Origin: Dehalococcoidia bacterium
Lineage (GTDB): Bacteria > Chloroflexota > Dehalococcoidia > UBA2979
Assembly: GCA_028279505.1 (NCBI GenBank)
Contig: JANQNP010000013.1
Span: forward strand, 1 to 39,958
Direction: 5' to 3'
DNA length: 39,958 bases
In this document: piece by piece, positions 15,373 through 23,399 of the stretch
Layout of the letters: every line of letters begins with the position of its first letter
Position numbering within the stretch: the stretch's first letter is position 1
The notes under the pieces: generated by a model
The model's database searches: none
The model's input: the letters and a program-made list of their open reading frames with translations, nothing else
What the model was told of the DNA's origin: nothing
Translations under genes and position numbers: made by a program

Positions 15373-16638
15373 GTGCTTGCTGATTCTCGCGCCACGCTGC
15401 TGCCGGGCGGACGCCCGCTGCCAGCGCGGCCGCTCTATCTGATGCTGAAGGGCCTGCTGGGGTTCTTCACGATGCTTGCGTTCGCGACGTACGGGCTCTA
15501 CGTGGTCCGCGACGCGAACCTGACTGCGCTCGAGCTGATCCTCGTGGGGACCGCGCTGGAGGTGAGCGCGTTCATCTTCGAGGTGCCGACGGGGGTGGTC
15601 GCCGACGTCTACAGCCGCCGGCTGTCGGTGATCCTCAGCCTGCTGTTCAACGCCGTCGCCTTCGTGGTGATGGGGGCGGTGGCGAGCTTCACCTTCGTCT
15701 TTCTTGGCTCGTTCATCTGGGGGTTCTCGTTCACGTTCCGCAGCGGGGCGCTGGAGGCGTGGCTCGCGGACGAGATCGGGGAGGACGAGGCGGGGCGAAC
15801 GTACGGTCCGGCGCAGCAGGTGATGCTGCTCGGGCAGCTGCTCGGGATCCCGTTCGGGGTGGCGATCGCGACGATCGATCTGCAGCTGCCGATCGTGGTG
15901 AGCGGGTGCCTGTTCGGGGTGCTGGGGATCGCGGTGGCGTTCGTGATGAGCGAGCGCGGCTTCACGCGCGGCGAGGTGACCGGCTGGGGGACCGTCGGCC
16001 GGACGGCGGCGGCCGGGATCCGCGAGGTGCGGGGGCGGCCGGCGCTGATGGCGATCATGGCGATCGCGGTGATCGGCGGCGCGTCGAGCGAGTCGCTCGA
16101 CCGGCTCAACCCGCTGCTCCTCGTGGAGGAGGTTGGGCTGCCGGGCGGCGCCGGTGCCGATGAGGCGCTCTGGTTCGGGTTCATGCAGGCGGGCGGATTG
16201 CTCGGAGCCATCGGGCTGACGAACCTCAGCGGGCGATTCACCGATCCCACCCGTCCGCGGACGCTGGTGACCGCGCTGCTCGTCTTCGAGGCGGTACTCA
16301 TTCTCGCGATGGTTGCGTTCGGCACGGCGACGGTCTTCGTCGTGGCCTTGACGGCCTACCTGATGACCGGCTGGGTGCGCGCGGCCGCGGAGCCGCTCAC
16401 GCTCGCGTGGATCAACCGCGGGCTGGACCCACGGTCGCGGGCGACGGTGCTGTCGCTGCACGGGCAGTCGGATGCGCTGGGCCAGGGGGTCGGCGGGCCA
16501 GTGCTGGGTGTGGTGGCGACCTTCTCGACGGTGCGCGTGGCGCTGGTCAGCGCCGGGTTGCTGCTGCTGCCAGCGTTGCCGATCTTCGCGAGCCAGTTAC
16601 GTGGCGAGGAGGAGCGGGCCTCGGAGGCGGCGGACTAG
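15373..16638 (+). CDS. MFS transporter
   Basis: A 421-residue, roughly 12-helix transporter. Helix 1 reads LLGFFTMLAFATYGLYVV; the helix 2-3 loop is EVPTGVVADVYSRRLSVI, a common MFS form in efflux or uncharacterised families (like tetracycline/macrolide MFS groups). Later segments include FRSGALEAWLADEIGE and a central loop with RGFTRGEVTGWG. The GTG start is supported by GAGGGG eight bases upstream. The leftward TetR regulator gene follows in convergent orientation, so regulation of this exporter by that TetR is possible but not shown. Confidence 0.87.
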   Translation: MLADSRATLLPGGRPLPARPLYLMLKGLLGFFTMLAFATYGLYVVRDANLTALELILVGTALEVSAFIFEVPTGVVADVYSRRLSVILSLLFNAVAFVVMGAVASFTFVFLGSFIWGFSFTFRSGALEAWLADEIGEDEAGRTYGPAQQVMLLGQLLGIPFGVAIATIDLQLPIVVSGCLFGVLGIAVAFVMSERGFTRGEVTGWGTVGRTAAAGIREVRGRPALMAIMAIAVIGGASSESLDRLNPLLLVEEVGLPGGAGADEALWFGFMQAGGLLGAIGLTNLSGRFTDPTRPRTLVTALLVFEAVLILAMVAFGTATVFVVALTAYLMTGWVRAAAEPLTLAWINRGLDPRSRATVLSLHGQSDALGQGVGGPVLGVVATFSTVRVALVSAGLLLLPALPIFASQLRGEEERASEAAD

Positions 16639-16735
16639 CGGGCGGCCCTGCCACCTCGGACGACATCGCCGCGCGAGGGCGAGGCGGTGCCGGACGCGAG
16701 GCGAGCGAGGCGGGGCTGTCAGTGAGCGCGGGACG

Positions 16736-17347
16736 CTAGTGGGCGCGGGGTTCGGCCCCGCGCGCCAGCACCTCGAACATGCGCTCGGCGAGGACGCGGG
16801 TCTCCTCGGGGGTGTGATCGAGCGCGAACTCGGCGAGCTCGCCGGAGATGCCGCCGAAGGCGCGCGCGATCGCCTGAGGATCGAGCTCGGCGTTGAGGGA
16901 GCCCTGCGCCTGGCGCGCGCGGATCAGCTGGGCGTAGTAGCCGTACTCCGCCGCGTCGAGTTCGGCGTGGAGCTCGGCGAGGTCGGATTCGGTCGCGCGC
17001 TGCGCGAGGAGCTGGTTCATCAGCTGGAAGAATTCGGGGTGCTGCTCCCGAACCTGATGCATGGCGTCGTAGGAGCCAAGCAGCATCTCGTAGGCGTCGC
17101 CGCCGGGCAGATCGGCCTCGCCGACGGCGGTGCCGAACTTACCGAAGGCGTGCCGGATCGCTTCGAGGTAGAGCTGCCGCTTGTGGCCGAAGTGGAAGAA
17201 GATGCCGCCGCGGCTGAGGCCGGTCGCGGCCTCGAGGTCCCCGACCGTGGTGCGTGCGTAGCCGCGCTCAGCGAAGACCGGCGCCACCGCGTCGAGGATC
17301 GCCGCGCGGCGGGCGGCGGTCTCTTGCTCGCTGAGCTTCGCTGGCAT
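16736..17347 (-). CDS. TetR-family transcriptional regulator
   Basis: A 203-residue dimeric repressor. The N-terminal helix-turn-helix domain is clear: AILDAVAPVFAERGYARTT, then VGDLEAATGLSRGGIFFHFGHK (recognition helix, about 35-57). The C-terminal two thirds are helical ligand-binding and dimerisation sequence with no recognisable ligand signature. The start at 17347 has GAGGG six bases upstream; a start 39 bases earlier lacks one. A double palindrome at 17424-17474, about 77-127 bases upstream, is a strong operator candidate, suggesting autoregulation and control of the small rightward gene at 17487. Confidence 0.92.
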   Translation of the reverse strand: MPAKLSEQETAARRAAILDAVAPVFAERGYARTTVGDLEAATGLSRGGIFFHFGHKRQLYLEAIRHAFGKFGTAVGEADLPGGDAYEMLLGSYDAMHQVREQHPEFFQLMNQLLAQRATESDLAELHAELDAAEYGYYAQLIRARQAQGSLNAELDPQAIARAFGGISGELAEFALDHTPEETRVLAERMFEVLARGAEPRAH

Positions 17348-17415
17348 CGGCGTTCCCTCGCGCGTGCGTCGCCGACATCGTGGCACGCCGATCGGCGCAC
17401 GTCATCGCGGCCTCG

Positions 17416-17474
17416 TTGACAGAACCGTACAGACGTACGGTACGATGATCACATCTACCGTATGAACGTACTGT
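17416..17474 (+). promoter_or_regulatory. Rightward promoter with two TetR-type operators
   Basis: A consensus -35 TTGACA (17416-17421) is followed by a perfect palindrome ACCGTAC-AGAC-GTACGGT (17424-17441) and, 33 bases on, an imperfect copy ACCGTAT-GAAC-GTACTGT (17457-17474). Spacing of about three helical turns puts both on one DNA face. TACGAT (17441-17446) is a possible -10 with a long 19-base spacer. The palindromes overlap the promoter, so repressor binding would block it. The neighbouring TetR gene is the natural binder. Confidence 0.75.
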
Positions 17475-17486
17475 ATAGGAACGCCG

Positions 17487-17918
17487 ATGTGGCACCCGCT
17501 GTTCAGCGAACTGACCTTGGAGCTGCGGCGTGCGGAGGCGCGCACGCCTCGGGAAGCACGCATCCGCGAGGCAGCGCTGCTGCTCAGTGAGCAACCAACG
17601 CCGCGCCCGCGGATCGAATGGTCGAGGGTTGGAGCGCTACTGCAGCGAGTAACCGCTCGCGTCCTCGGCCGGTCCAACGAAGACGATGGTGTCGCCGTCG
17701 CCGGCCTCGACGTTGTCGGAGCCCCAGATCCCGGCGCCCTGTGCCTCCGAGGTGCGACCGGTGCTGCCGTTCCAGGCGACGAAGGAGACGATCGACTCGG
17801 ACGAGCCGAAGTTGCTGCTGTCGTAGAGCGCGATCTCGCCGGCCCTCCCAGCGAGGCTGCCGAAGCCGCCGCCGGCGAAGAGGTTCGTGGCGTCGTCGGT
17901 GCCGGAGCCCGCGTGTAG
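17487..17918 (+). CDS. Small protein downstream of TetR-type operators; only the N-terminal part is convincing
   Basis: ATG at 17487 with AGGA six bases upstream, directly behind the TTGACA promoter and two operators. The first 60 or so residues (MWHPLFSELTLELRRAEA, then REARIREAALLLSE, then a basic helix RVGALLQRVTARVLGR) look like a real small, basic, helical protein. After about 17640 the frame runs antisense to the end of the lamin-tail lipoprotein and looks like noise, so the true stop may have been lost or the 3' end overlaps. I do not recognise a family. If real, it is the immediate target of the TetR repressor. Confidence 0.4.
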   Translation: MWHPLFSELTLELRRAEARTPREARIREAALLLSEQPTPRPRIEWSRVGALLQRVTARVLGRSNEDDGVAVAGLDVVGAPDPGALCLRGATGAAVPGDEGDDRLGRAEVAAVVERDLAGPPSEAAEAAAGEEVRGVVGAGARV

Positions 17919-18377
17919 CGTGACCTCGGCGCCCGGCTCGAGGGTGGTCGACGGGATCGGCCAGTAGGCCGGCCGCTGGCAGATGAACCAGCCCTCCATC
18001 GTGACGGCCGCGTCGCTGAGGTTGCGCAGCACGACGGTGCCGTCGTCGCCGGTCAGCGAGACCGACTGCACGACGACCTTGCTCGGCAGCTCGCCGCCAT
18101 CGGGCTCCTCAGTCGGTTCTTCCGTCGGCTCCTCGGTGGGCTCCTCTGTCGGCTCCTCGGTCGGTTCCTCCGTCGCGGCCGCGGTTGGCTCGTCCGTCGG
18201 TTCCGCAGTGGGTTCGTCGGTCGCGGCGGCGGTTGCGGTCGCCGTCGGGTCGTCGTCGTCACCGCAGCCGACGAGGAACAACCCGATCCCGCCTGCCGCG
18301 ATTCCGCCTCCGCGGAGTACCGCTCGCCTCGACGTGCGCCGCGCGAGCAGCGTTCCCCCTGGTGTTTCTGACGTCAT
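17637..18377 (-). CDS. Tat-exported lipoprotein with lamin-tail domain
   Basis: A 246-residue protein. The N-terminus carries a twin-arginine signal (SRRAVLRGG, 16-24), a Gly-rich hydrophobic core and lipobox LFLVGC (C38), followed by GDDDD. A spacer of Thr/Glu/Pro repeats (TEEP units, six in a row, within a longer acidic TEP-rich stretch) leads to a C-terminal domain of about 110 residues with GTVVLRNLSDAAVTMEGW, LEPGAEVTLHAG, GEIALYD and IVSFVAWNG, the pattern of lamin-tail domains (LTD) found in secreted bacterial proteins. A GGAGG Shine-Dalgarno supports the start at 18377; longer frames upstream do not. Role unknown, perhaps a surface binding module. Tat use implies folding before export. 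Confidence 0.88.
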   Translation of the reverse strand: MTSETPGGTLLARRTSRRAVLRGGGIAAGGIGLFLVGCGDDDDPTATATAAATDEPTAEPTDEPTAAATEEPTEEPTEEPTEEPTEEPTEEPDGGELPSKVVVQSVSLTGDDGTVVLRNLSDAAVTMEGWFICQRPAYWPIPSTTLEPGAEVTLHAGSGTDDATNLFAGGGFGSLAGRAGEIALYDSSNFGSSESIVSFVAWNGSTGRTSEAQGAGIWGSDNVEAGDGDTIVFVGPAEDASGYSLQ

Positions 18378-18513
18378 CTGTCCTCCGTGCTCAGTGGTGC
18401 GGCCGTGAGAGAGTACGAACAGACAGCTCGATCGGTTGTCGTCCCGCTCACACCCACAGAGGATGGCGCGAGGTATCCGGCCACCCGACGCGGTGGGCGA
18501 TTGGGAGGCGATC

Positions 18514-19497
18514 ATGCGGATCGGCATCATCGGCGCGGGCACGATGGGCGGGCGCTACGCGGCGCGGATCGCGGCCGGCGAGTTCGGCTCCGATCTCGAA
18601 GTCGCCGGGGTCGCCGACCTCGATGCCGCCCGCGCGAGCGCCGCCGCCGAGCCGCTGGGGGTGGAGGCTTATTCGACCGCGGAGGAGCTACTCGCCTCGG
18701 GTGGCCCGGATGCGGTGTACATCGCGACGCCGGACGGGGCGCACCTCGCACCGTCGCTCGCGGCGGTCGAGGCGGGGGTGCCGTTTCTCCTCGAGAAGCC
18801 GCTGGCCACGAGCCTCGAGGATGCGGAGGCGATCGTGGCGGCCGTGGAGCGCGCCGGCGTCGTCGCCGAGCTGAACTTCTCGAACCGCTGGAACCCCCCG
18901 TTCGTCGCGGCGAAGCAGGCGATCGACCGCGGCGACCTCGGCGAGTTCGTCACGCTGTTCACGCGGCTCAACAACTCGATCGGCTCGCCGACCGAACGCC
19001 TCGGCTGGGCCGGGTCGACGACCAGTGGGTGGTTCCTGCTCTCGCACTGCCTCGATCTCGCGTACTGGTTGCACGGCCGGCGCGCGGTGTCGGTGTACGC
19101 CTCCGGCACGCGCGGGGTGCTGGAGTCCCGCGGCGTCCCCACCTACGACTCGATCCACGCAATCGTCCGCTACGAGGACGGCACGGACGGGAGCTACGAG
19201 TCGGTCTGGGTGCTGCCCGACGGGATGCCGGCGCCGGTGGAGTTCACGTTCCGCTACGTCGGCACCACGGGCGCCGCGACGATGGACACGCATGAGCAGA
19301 ACATTGCCCTCGCGAGCGGCTCCCGCCTCGACTATCCCGGCACGCTGGACTGGACACCGCAGCGGATGGCCGACTTCGTGGCGGCGGTGCGGGGCGAGCG
19401 CGAACCGGCGGTGCCGATCGTCGAGGGGCTGGAGTCGACGCGGATCCTGGTGGCGTTGCACCGCTCGCTGGAGAGCGAGGCGGTGGAGGTGATCTGA
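18514..19497 (+). CDS. Gfo/Idh/MocA-family oxidoreductase
   Basis: A 327-residue NAD(P)-dependent dehydrogenase acting on sugars, inositols or similar. The Rossmann motif GIIGAGTMGGRY opens the protein (4-15), VADLD follows at the end of strand 2, and the family EKPLA motif is at 94-98. The C-terminal sheet contains SGWFLLSHCLDLAYWL, where H aligns with the catalytic His of the family. The start at 18514 has GGGAGG upstream. It is divergent from the lamin-tail lipoprotein. Substrate not predictable. Confidence 0.93.
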   Translation: MRIGIIGAGTMGGRYAARIAAGEFGSDLEVAGVADLDAARASAAAEPLGVEAYSTAEELLASGGPDAVYIATPDGAHLAPSLAAVEAGVPFLLEKPLATSLEDAEAIVAAVERAGVVAELNFSNRWNPPFVAAKQAIDRGDLGEFVTLFTRLNNSIGSPTERLGWAGSTTSGWFLLSHCLDLAYWLHGRRAVSVYASGTRGVLESRGVPTYDSIHAIVRYEDGTDGSYESVWVLPDGMPAPVEFTFRYVGTTGAATMDTHEQNIALASGSRLDYPGTLDWTPQRMADFVAAVRGEREPAVPIVEGLESTRILVALHRSLESEAVEVI

Positions 19498-19593
19498 TCC
19501 GCCTTCGCCCCGGGCGGGTATCACAAATGATGTAGGATGCGGGCGCCCGGCGCCCCCTCGCCACGCCGAGCCGCGCATCTCTCGAGGCCCACC

Positions 19594-21864
19594 ATGCGCC
19601 GCACCCAGCTCGTGCTCCTGTCACTCCTCGCAGCGTTCGCCCTGGCGATGCCGGCAGCACCCGGCGCGGCACAGACCGACGAGGAGGCGATGCAACGGGC
19701 GGTGAACGCGCTGATCCTGCTGATGTCCGGCGGGCAACCGCCGGCGGAGGACGTGCTGCTGCTCGATCGGGCGCTCAACCCGGGCAACCACGTGGGGATA
19801 GATGGGTCCGGCGGGGTGCACATCCTCGATGGGAACACACCGCTGGAAGACGGCCGGATCTACCTGGATCTGTCGAACCTGACGGTACCGTTCACCTTCG
19901 ACGATCCGGAGGGGGACACGGGCGACGAGGCGCCGCCAGAGATCGATCTCACGCGCGGGCTGGCGCTCCGCCTGACGTTGTCTCCCGAGGCGCAGCGCGA
20001 GTGGGAAGCCTACTTCCAGGGGCAGTGGGACATGCGCGGCGACAACCCGTACCTCGGACTGGCGCTGCCCGCCGGCTCAGACCGCGTGCCGTCATTCGGT
20101 GGCGACCTGTTCTTCGTGGGCATGACCCTGGGCACGCCGATCGCGGAGGAGGACGATCCATACGAGTTCCGTCCGTCGGTCCCGTTACGGATCCAGTTCA
20201 ACTTCGGGTACGTGTCGCCCGGGAGCCCGACCGAGACGACGAGCGGCCCGAACGAGAACCTCAACGACTGGCGTAGCGCGTTCCGTCCCGGCGGCGGCAG
20301 CTTCTCGTTCAGTCACACGATCTTCGGCGACGACGGCTACGGTTCCGGGGAGAGTGGGTCGTTCGCGTTCTGGAATCCCTGGGCGGTCGGCTTCGCCGGC
20401 CCCGTTTCTGAGTACGTGGACGCGACGAACATCGTCGTTAATGGCGTCAACTTCCCGCAGTTCGACCGGATCGAGCTGTTCCCGACGTTCGCCGACATCC
20501 CGATGGTTCCGATCTTCCTCTGGCAGGAGATCGACCAGGACGGGAACGGCGTTCCCGACGTTCTAGAGGGTGGCGACGCCGGTGCCGGCGACGCGACCGG
20601 CGGCACGGGCAGCACCGACTCGACGCCAGCGGCCACCGTGACGGCCGCTACGGGCGGGTCTGATGCCGGTGGCTCCGATGCCACCGATGACACCTCGGCG
20701 GAGGAGGGCGACGACGGCGGGGCGACCTTCCCGGTGGTGATCATCATCGGCGTGGCGATCGTGCTCGTCTTCGTCGGCGGCTGGTTCTTCTTCTTCCGGA
20801 AGCCAACCGAGGAGAAGTGCATCCCGGAGCGCGACGCCTGGCGGGCGGCGCAGGCTCGGTTGGCAACCGCGCAGGCGGCCGAGGCGAGCGCGCACGAACG
20901 GCTGGCGCCGCTGACCGCGCGACGAGAGGCGGCGGAACAGCGCACGAACGCCGACGACTACTTCGTGCGGCTCACCGACGCGCTGCGCGACGAGGGGCAG
21001 GCTCGCTCGGCGGTCAACGAAGCAGCGGTGGAGGTTGAGCTAGCCGAGGCGGAGGTCGAGGCGACGAAGTTGGCGTACGACGTGTGCATGGGCGTGGTGC
21101 CGCCGCCTCCACCCCCGGAGCCGCCCGCACCACCGCCACCGCCGCCGGCCGATGACACCTCGGATGCGGACGAACCGATCATCGAGGGGCCCGCTGGGCA
21201 GACCGTCGTCGAGGAGGGCGGACCCTCGGCGCCCGGCGTGATCACGGGCGGGACGGCCGACACGACGACCGCCCCAGAGCAGGTCTGCGAGCCCGGGAAG
21301 CGGGCGCGGCGGATCGTGCACGACTGGGTGACGTTCAGCACGCCGCGTGATGGGGTGAGCGAGGTGACCGTTCGCGTCGAAGGCGGCGATGACACATTCG
21401 ACGTCGGCGAGGACGACCCGTTGCGGCCGCTCCGCGACTGGGCGGCGAGCAACGGTGCGCTGCGGGAGGACGGCTCGCTAACGATCCCGGCGAACCTGAT
21501 CGCCGGGGACGGGCTCGACTCGTTCCTCAAGGGGGTCTCGGCACGGCTGATCTTCTCGATCCAGCTCGATCGCGTGCACGCGCGGTGCGTCCAGCACCTG
21601 GAATGCCAGACGCCGCCGGACGAGGGGCGCTGGGTGGAGATGGAGCTGGATTGCGAGCAGCGCGTGCAGCCCGGCGCGACCGACACGATCGAGTGGAGCG
21701 GGGCGGGCTCGACGGCTAACGGCCGCGGGATCAACTCGCCGGGGCACGCCTTCGACATGATCTCGACGCAGCTCGCGCACGCGACGCGCGGTCAGGCGAA
21801 CCTGGATGCGTTCGTTCGCGACTGCGCGGGATCAGGCGGGCAGCCGTTCACGTCAGGTCGCTGA
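19594..21864 (+). CDS. Large single-pass secreted/membrane protein of unknown function
   Basis: A 756-residue protein with a cleavable-type signal (LVLLSLLAAFALAMPAAPGAAQ), an extracellular beta-rich region, a calcium-loop-like DQDGNGVPD (about 314-322), a Thr/Ser/Asp-rich stalk, one membrane helix (VVIIIGVAIVLVFVGGW, about 378-396) and a basic FFFFRK stop. The cytoplasmic part starts with a Cys-flanked coiled coil (about 409-503), then a Pro-rich linker, then a C-terminal domain with several cysteines (RVHARCVQHLEC, MELDCEQ). I recognise no catalytic motif. The start at 19594 precedes the signal peptide directly. It could be a surface sensor or scaffold; convergent with the SH3 lipoprotein. 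Confidence 0.8.
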   Translation: MRRTQLVLLSLLAAFALAMPAAPGAAQTDEEAMQRAVNALILLMSGGQPPAEDVLLLDRALNPGNHVGIDGSGGVHILDGNTPLEDGRIYLDLSNLTVPFTFDDPEGDTGDEAPPEIDLTRGLALRLTLSPEAQREWEAYFQGQWDMRGDNPYLGLALPAGSDRVPSFGGDLFFVGMTLGTPIAEEDDPYEFRPSVPLRIQFNFGYVSPGSPTETTSGPNENLNDWRSAFRPGGGSFSFSHTIFGDDGYGSGESGSFAFWNPWAVGFAGPVSEYVDATNIVVNGVNFPQFDRIELFPTFADIPMVPIFLWQEIDQDGNGVPDVLEGGDAGAGDATGGTGSTDSTPAATVTAATGGSDAGGSDATDDTSAEEGDDGGATFPVVIIIGVAIVLVFVGGWFFFFRKPTEEKCIPERDAWRAAQARLATAQAAEASAHERLAPLTARREAAEQRTNADDYFVRLTDALRDEGQARSAVNEAAVEVELAEAEVEATKLAYDVCMGVVPPPPPPEPPAPPPPPPADDTSDADEPIIEGPAGQTVVEEGGPSAPGVITGGTADTTTAPEQVCEPGKRARRIVHDWVTFSTPRDGVSEVTVRVEGGDDTFDVGEDDPLRPLRDWAASNGALREDGSLTIPANLIAGDGLDSFLKGVSARLIFSIQLDRVHARCVQHLECQTPPDEGRWVEMELDCEQRVQPGATDTIEWSGAGSTANGRGINSPGHAFDMISTQLAHATRGQANLDAFVRDCAGSGGQPFTSGR

Positions 21865-21880
21865 GCCGCGCGCTCAGCCG

Positions 21881-23311
21881 CTAGCTGTCGGGCGTCGAGG
21901 TGGCGGTCGCCGTCGCCTCGGGAGTTGGGGTCGCGGCGAGCGGGCTGCCGCGCACGAACTCGCCGCTGACCCAGCCGGTGACGCCGTCCGAGGTGCGCAC
22001 GTTCACCCACTCGCCGTCGAGCGGCGAAAGCCGTTCGACGAGGGCGGCGTGGGCGATGCAGCGGAGCGGACTGCCCTCGAGGGATGGCGCGGTGCGGAGG
22101 TTGAGGCAGTCGCCCTCGCCGGCGCTGATCTCGGTGAAGGGCCCCTGCTGCGCGGCGACGGCCCAGCCCTCGCCGAGTGTGCCGCCCGGCACGTCGATGG
22201 CGGTGAGGGTGGCGGCGTCGAGGTCGAGCACGAGTGGGAGGCGCGCGCTCTGGTCCGCGCCTCCCTCGCCGAGCTCCGCGAGCGTGAGGGTGGCGTTCAG
22301 CAGCAGCGACGAGTCGCTCAGCCAAACGGTGGGGATGGCAGCGGGGCGCGCCTCGAGGATGTCGGAGACGGCGTACTGGCCCTCGGGGTCGCGCTCATAG
22401 ACGCTCCAGCGCCAGACCCCGAACGAGCCCTCGGAGGCTCGCTCTTCCCATGTGACGGCGAGCCGGCTGGCGTCGGCGTTCGGCAGCACGGCGAGGCCGT
22501 GACCGGAGGAGCCGCCGGTCAGCTCGTCGCCGAGGTCGAGGATGGTGCGACCGTCGTTGTCGACCAGCCGCCCGTCGCCGGTCCACCAGGCGAGGAGGCG
22601 GTCGAGGAGGACGGGCGCGCGATCGGATCGCGCGGCGGTTGGGGCGTCGACGACGATGCCGGAGGGCCACTGCTCGAAGCGGCCGGTGCGGGTGTCGCCC
22701 TCGCGGGCCTGCCGCTGGAGAGCGAACGAGTCGAGGCCGGTCGCCGTGGCGATGATCGCGGTGCCGTCGAGCGGTTCGCTGACGGTCCAGGAGACGCCGC
22801 CGTCGAGCGAGGTGAAGAAGGAGACGAGGGCATCCTCGGAGAAGGTGCCCTGGCCGAGGCACTCGCCCTCGGTGCAGGCGGCGATGGCGAGCTGGCCCGG
22901 CGGCAGCGCGGGGCCGAGGTGGGCGGTGTCCCAGTAGGTGAGCAGGCGGGTGCTGCTGTAGGCGAACGGGTCGAAGAGGAGGCGCTCCTCGGGCGTTCCG
23001 TCCGGGGCGCGGTGGATGCGCCACAGCTCGCCCGAGCGGCGGACGACGAGCGCGAGGTCGCGCGGGAACTCCGCGCGACCGGGGAGGACCTCGATGGGTC
23101 GGGCGTCAAGGAAGACGACGTCGGCGATGGGGGTCGCGGTGCCGGTGGCGGCTCCGGTGCCGCCGCCGTCGGTGGCGGTGGCGGTTGCTGAGGGGCTGGC
23201 GGTCGGGGTCGGATCGTCGTGGCCGGCGCAGGCGGCGGCGCCGAGGCTGATCGTCAGCAGCACGGCCCCGAGGAGCCAGGTCGCACGTCGCGTTGAACTG
23301 CGGTCGCCCAC
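21881..23311 (-). CDS. Lipoprotein with C-terminal bacterial SH3 domain
   Basis: A 476-residue protein. It has a lipobox LGAAAC (C28), a TPTASPSATATAT linker, then about 330 residues of beta-rich sequence with repeated strand pairs (DLALVVRRSGELWRIHRAPDG, FTSLDGGVSWTVSEPL, HGLAVLPNADASRLAVTWEE) suggestive of a beta-propeller, as in sialidase/BNR-type or WD-like proteins. The C-terminus is an SH3_3-type domain (CLNLRTAPSLEGSPL, WVNVRTSDGVTGWV), which commonly binds cell-wall peptides. GTG start at 23311 at the signal peptide. Surface-anchored; ligand unknown. Confidence 0.85.
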   Translation of the reverse strand: MGDRSSTRRATWLLGAVLLTISLGAAACAGHDDPTPTASPSATATATDGGGTGAATGTATPIADVVFLDARPIEVLPGRAEFPRDLALVVRRSGELWRIHRAPDGTPEERLLFDPFAYSSTRLLTYWDTAHLGPALPPGQLAIAACTEGECLGQGTFSEDALVSFFTSLDGGVSWTVSEPLDGTAIIATATGLDSFALQRQAREGDTRTGRFEQWPSGIVVDAPTAARSDRAPVLLDRLLAWWTGDGRLVDNDGRTILDLGDELTGGSSGHGLAVLPNADASRLAVTWEERASEGSFGVWRWSVYERDPEGQYAVSDILEARPAAIPTVWLSDSSLLLNATLTLAELGEGGADQSARLPLVLDLDAATLTAIDVPGGTLGEGWAVAAQQGPFTEISAGEGDCLNLRTAPSLEGSPLRCIAHAALVERLSPLDGEWVNVRTSDGVTGWVSGEFVRGSPLAATPTPEATATATSTPDS

Positions 23312-23399
23312 ACTCCTCTAACGACGGGGCGGCCGAGAAGGTTTCGCGGGGCAGCACCGAGGCCGGAGCGCCGAGGGTTCGGGCACCTCGATTGGTGGC

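Noticed and set aside
18105..18175. 12-base periodic repeats as a CRISPR or regulatory array
   Set aside because: They encode the TEEP spacer of the lamin-tail lipoprotein in frame; degenerate at third positions as expected for coding repeats.
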